DNA of 15,050 nt from Paludibacteraceae bacterium (lineage in GTDB: Bacteria; Bacteroidota; Bacteroidia; Bacteroidales; Paludibacteraceae). Of this stretch, positions 13,698-15,050 are shown one piece after another. Position numbers and translations under genes: made by a program. Below the pieces are notes generated by a model. The model had not been told where the DNA came from, did not search any database, and was given only the letters and a program-made list of their open reading frames with translations. Every line of letters starts with the position of its first letter. Position 1 is the stretch's first letter. The stretch is taken from positions 1 to 15,050 of the forward strand of contig JAGCQO010000146.1 in assembly GCA_017965125.1 (NCBI GenBank). Direction: 5' to 3'.

Positions 13698-14378
13698 ATG
13701 GCAGAAAAAGAAAAAAACGACGGCATAAGCGAAATCCAGGAAGCGATAAGCAAGACAGAGCTTTTCATCGAGAAGAATAAAAACACTATCATATATGTGA
13801 TAGTAGGTATCGTGCTTATAGCATGTGTGGCCTTCCTGTTCAACAAATATTACATCCAGCCAAGAAACACTGATGCCCAGAACCAGATGCTCAAGGGCCA
13901 GGAATACTTCGAGGCAGACATGTTCAAAGAGGCGCTTAACGGCGACGGCAAGGACTTCATCGGATTCGCAGAAATCGCAGACGAGTACAGCCTTACAAAG
14001 TCTGGCAATGCCGCTAACGCATACGCAGCCATCTGCAACTACAAGCTCGGAAAATACGCCGAGGCGATAGAGTTCGGAAAGGAATTCGACGGCAACGACG
14101 ACATCAACCTCTCTGTGGTCATCAACGGACTTATCGGCGACTCATACGTGAACCTGAACCAATATTCAGACGCCCACAAATACTTCGCTAAGGCATACGA
14201 GACAAACAACGAGGCTTTCGCTGCACTCTACCTGAAGAAGGACGGCGAGGTTTACGAGGCTGAGAAGAACTTCGACAAGGCAATCGAGCTTTACAACAAG
14301 ATAAAGAACGAGTACCCACAGAGCGGCGAGGCTCAGGACATCGAAAAATACATCGAAAGAGCAACACTTTCCAAATAA
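13698..14378 (+). CDS. Membrane-anchored tetratricopeptide repeat protein
   Basis: A 226-residue protein with a charged cytoplasmic N-terminus (1-29), one membrane span at about 30-48 (TIIYVIVGIVLIACVAFLF), and an outward-facing helical repeat domain. TPR-like units are visible at about 103-130 (GNAANAYAAICNYKLGKYAEAIEF), 138-170 (INGLIGDSYVNLNQYSDAHKYF, then AKAYE) and 176-207 (KKDGEVYEAEKNFDKAIELY, then NKI). The plan resembles YfgM-type proteins, which are single-span anchors with periplasmic TPRs that assist envelope protein traffic. That comparison is structural only. ribH follows after six bases on the same strand, a pairing I recall from other Bacteroidota, so they are co-transcribed from the promoter at 13632-13662. 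The specific role is unknown. Confidence 0.88.
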   Translation: MAEKEKNDGISEIQEAISKTELFIEKNKNTIIYVIVGIVLIACVAFLFNKYYIQPRNTDAQNQMLKGQEYFEADMFKEALNGDGKDFIGFAEIADEYSLTKSGNAANAYAAICNYKLGKYAEAIEFGKEFDGNDDINLSVVINGLIGDSYVNLNQYSDAHKYFAKAYETNNEAFAALYLKKDGEVYEAEKNFDKAIELYNKIKNEYPQSGEAQDIEKYIERATLSK

Positions 14379-14384
14379 GGTAAC

Positions 14385-14882
14385 ATGGCTACAAAAAACC
14401 ATAACCTGTCGGAATACGATAAAAACACAATGCCTAACGCAACACAAATGCGTATAGGCATTGTTGTTTCTGAGTGGAACAGCGAAATCACCGACAACCT
14501 GCTGAACGGAGCAGTCAGCACACTCATTAAAAACGGCGTGAAGGAAAACAACATCTCCGTCAGCCACGTCCCAGGAGCCTTCGAACTCACCTTCGGCGCA
14601 AAGACAATAGCCGAGAGAGGCGACGTTGACGCTGTGATAGGCTTAGGCTGCATCATAAGAGGAGAAACACCGCACTTCGATTTCATAGCGCAAGGAGTGG
14701 CACAAGGATTCACACAGTTGAACGTCAAGTACGGCATCCCATTCATCTTCGGAGTCCTGACCGACAACAACAAAGAACAGTCGATCGCGCGTTCCGGAGG
14801 CGAATTAGGAAACAAGGGCGATGAAGCCGCAGTGACCGCCATTAAAATGGCAGATTTTGCTTGCAAAAACAAAAAACAATAG
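14385..14882 (+). CDS. ribH: 6,7-dimethyl-8-ribityllumazine synthase
   Basis: RibH condenses 5-amino-6-ribitylaminouracil with 3,4-dihydroxy-2-butanone 4-phosphate to give lumazine, the penultimate step to riboflavin. The 165-residue protein has all signature parts. IGIVVSEWNSEITDNLLNGA (24-43) carries the aromatic substrate-stacking residue. VPGAFEL (62-68) precedes GLGCIIRGETPHFDFIA (86-102), with the catalytic His at 97. IPFIFGVLTDNNKEQ (118-132) and RSGGELGNKGDEAA (136-149) follow. An N-terminal extension of about 20 residues is normal. It lies six bases behind the TPR gene and ends in TAG. The following tRNA promoter begins inside its last codons. No FMN riboswitch is present upstream. 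Confidence 0.98.
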   Translation: MATKNHNLSEYDKNTMPNATQMRIGIVVSEWNSEITDNLLNGAVSTLIKNGVKENNISVSHVPGAFELTFGAKTIAERGDVDAVIGLGCIIRGETPHFDFIAQGVAQGFTQLNVKYGIPFIFGVLTDNNKEQSIARSGGELGNKGDEAAVTAIKMADFACKNKKQ

Positions 14883-14891
14883 CTATCTTTG
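14860..14891 (+). promoter_or_regulatory. Promoter of the tRNA-Tyr/tRNA-Gly unit
   Basis: CTTG (14860-14863), a 20-nt spacer and a perfect TATCTTTG -7 box (14884-14891) lie 18 bases before the tRNA-Tyr gene. The -33 element is inside the end of ribH. Confidence 0.7.
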
Positions 14892-14909
14892 CACCGCTTT
14901 AAAGGCAAC

Positions 14910-14992
14910 GGGTAGTTTCCAGAGTGGCCAAATGGGGCAGACTGTAAATCTGCTGTCTCTCGACTTCGGTGGTTCGAATCCATCACTACCCA
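14910..14992 (+). tRNA. tRNA-Tyr (anticodon GTA)
   Basis: An 83-nt class II tRNA including the discriminator base. The acceptor stem GGGTAGT (14910-14916) pairs with ACTACCC (14985-14991), with discriminator A at 14992. The anticodon stem GCAGA (14937-14941) / TCTGC (14949-14953) encloses CTGTAAA with anticodon GTA at 14944-14946. A long variable arm (TGTCTCTCGACTTC region) and a TTCGAAT T-loop are present. The 3' CCA is not encoded. Confidence 0.96.
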
Positions 14993-15001
14993 CTAAAAAC
15001 T

Positions 15002-15050
15002 GCGGAAGTAGCTCAGTTGATTAGAGCATCAGCCTTCCAAGCTGAGGGTC
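15002..15050 (+). tRNA. tRNA-Gly (anticodon TCC), partial at window end
   Basis: The first 49 nt of the gene are present. They comprise the acceptor 5' strand GCGGAAG, the D-arm GCTC...GAGC, and the anticodon arm TCAGC (15029-15033) / GCTGA (15041-15045). The loop is CTTCCAA, with anticodon TCC at 15036-15038. It lies nine bases after tRNA-Tyr and is surely co-transcribed. The D-loop reads AGTTGATTA, with A where G19 is expected. The T-arm and 3' end are outside the window. Confidence 0.93.

Noticed and set aside
1..15050. CRISPR array, insertion sequence, integrase or prophage genes
   Set aside because: There are no regularly spaced repeats, transposase or integrase motifs, or terminal inverted repeats with target duplications anywhere in the window.

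Overview
The window looks like a chromosomal housekeeping segment from a Bacteroidales-type member of the Bacteroidota. The evidence is the repeated TAnnTTTG -7 box, often with a TTG/TTTC-like -33 element 18-20 nt upstream, before nearly every transcription unit. Start codons lack clear Shine-Dalgarno sequences. The gene families also fit: a DUF349 multi-repeat protein, a GLUG-type exported protein, the divergent ~389-residue PurM, and the TPR protein-ribH pair. TAA, TAG and TGA are all used as ordinary stops, so the standard bacterial code applies. No phage, transposon, CRISPR or plasmid genes are visible.

Layout. (1) 1-535, minus: N-terminal part of an exported GLUG-type protein, divergent from (2) 768-4007, plus: a DUF349 repeat protein followed by a COG2509-type FAD-dependent dehydrogenase. 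The dehydrogenase reading frame is interrupted by an in-frame TAG 54 codons before its natural end. (3) 4017-7278, minus: mazG, then ribF, a polytopic membrane protein and a small YqaA/DedA-type membrane protein. The last three are packed like an operon. (4) 7279-7537: an intergenic stretch with a palindrome, a good promoter and a strong plus-strand terminator but no gene, which makes it a candidate small RNA locus. (5) 7577-9893, plus: a small coiled-coil protein, zapA, a structured intergenic segment, and rny (RNase Y). Two terminators at 9917-9997 separate rny from the convergent genes. (6) 10019-12087, minus: purM then yicC. (7) 12175-13554, minus: recF and a small membrane protein. (8) 13698-15050, plus: a membrane-anchored TPR protein, ribH, tRNA-Tyr(GTA) and the first part of tRNA-Gly(TCC).

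How the genes relate. Flavin metabolism recurs: ribH makes the riboflavin precursor, ribF makes FMN and FAD, and the broken dehydrogenase would use FAD. However, these genes lie in three separate transcription units. RNA metabolism is represented by rny and yicC, cell division by zapA and its coiled-coil neighbour, DNA repair by recF, purine synthesis by purM, and nucleotide-pool cleaning by mazG.

The points most worth checking are the candidate small RNA with a palindrome overlapping its -33 element (7350-7490), the TCG-to-TAG-like amber in the dehydrogenase gene (3843-3845), and the structured zapA-rny spacer (8221-8326). I did not find a convincing new multi-gene system; most of the window is ordinary core genome.
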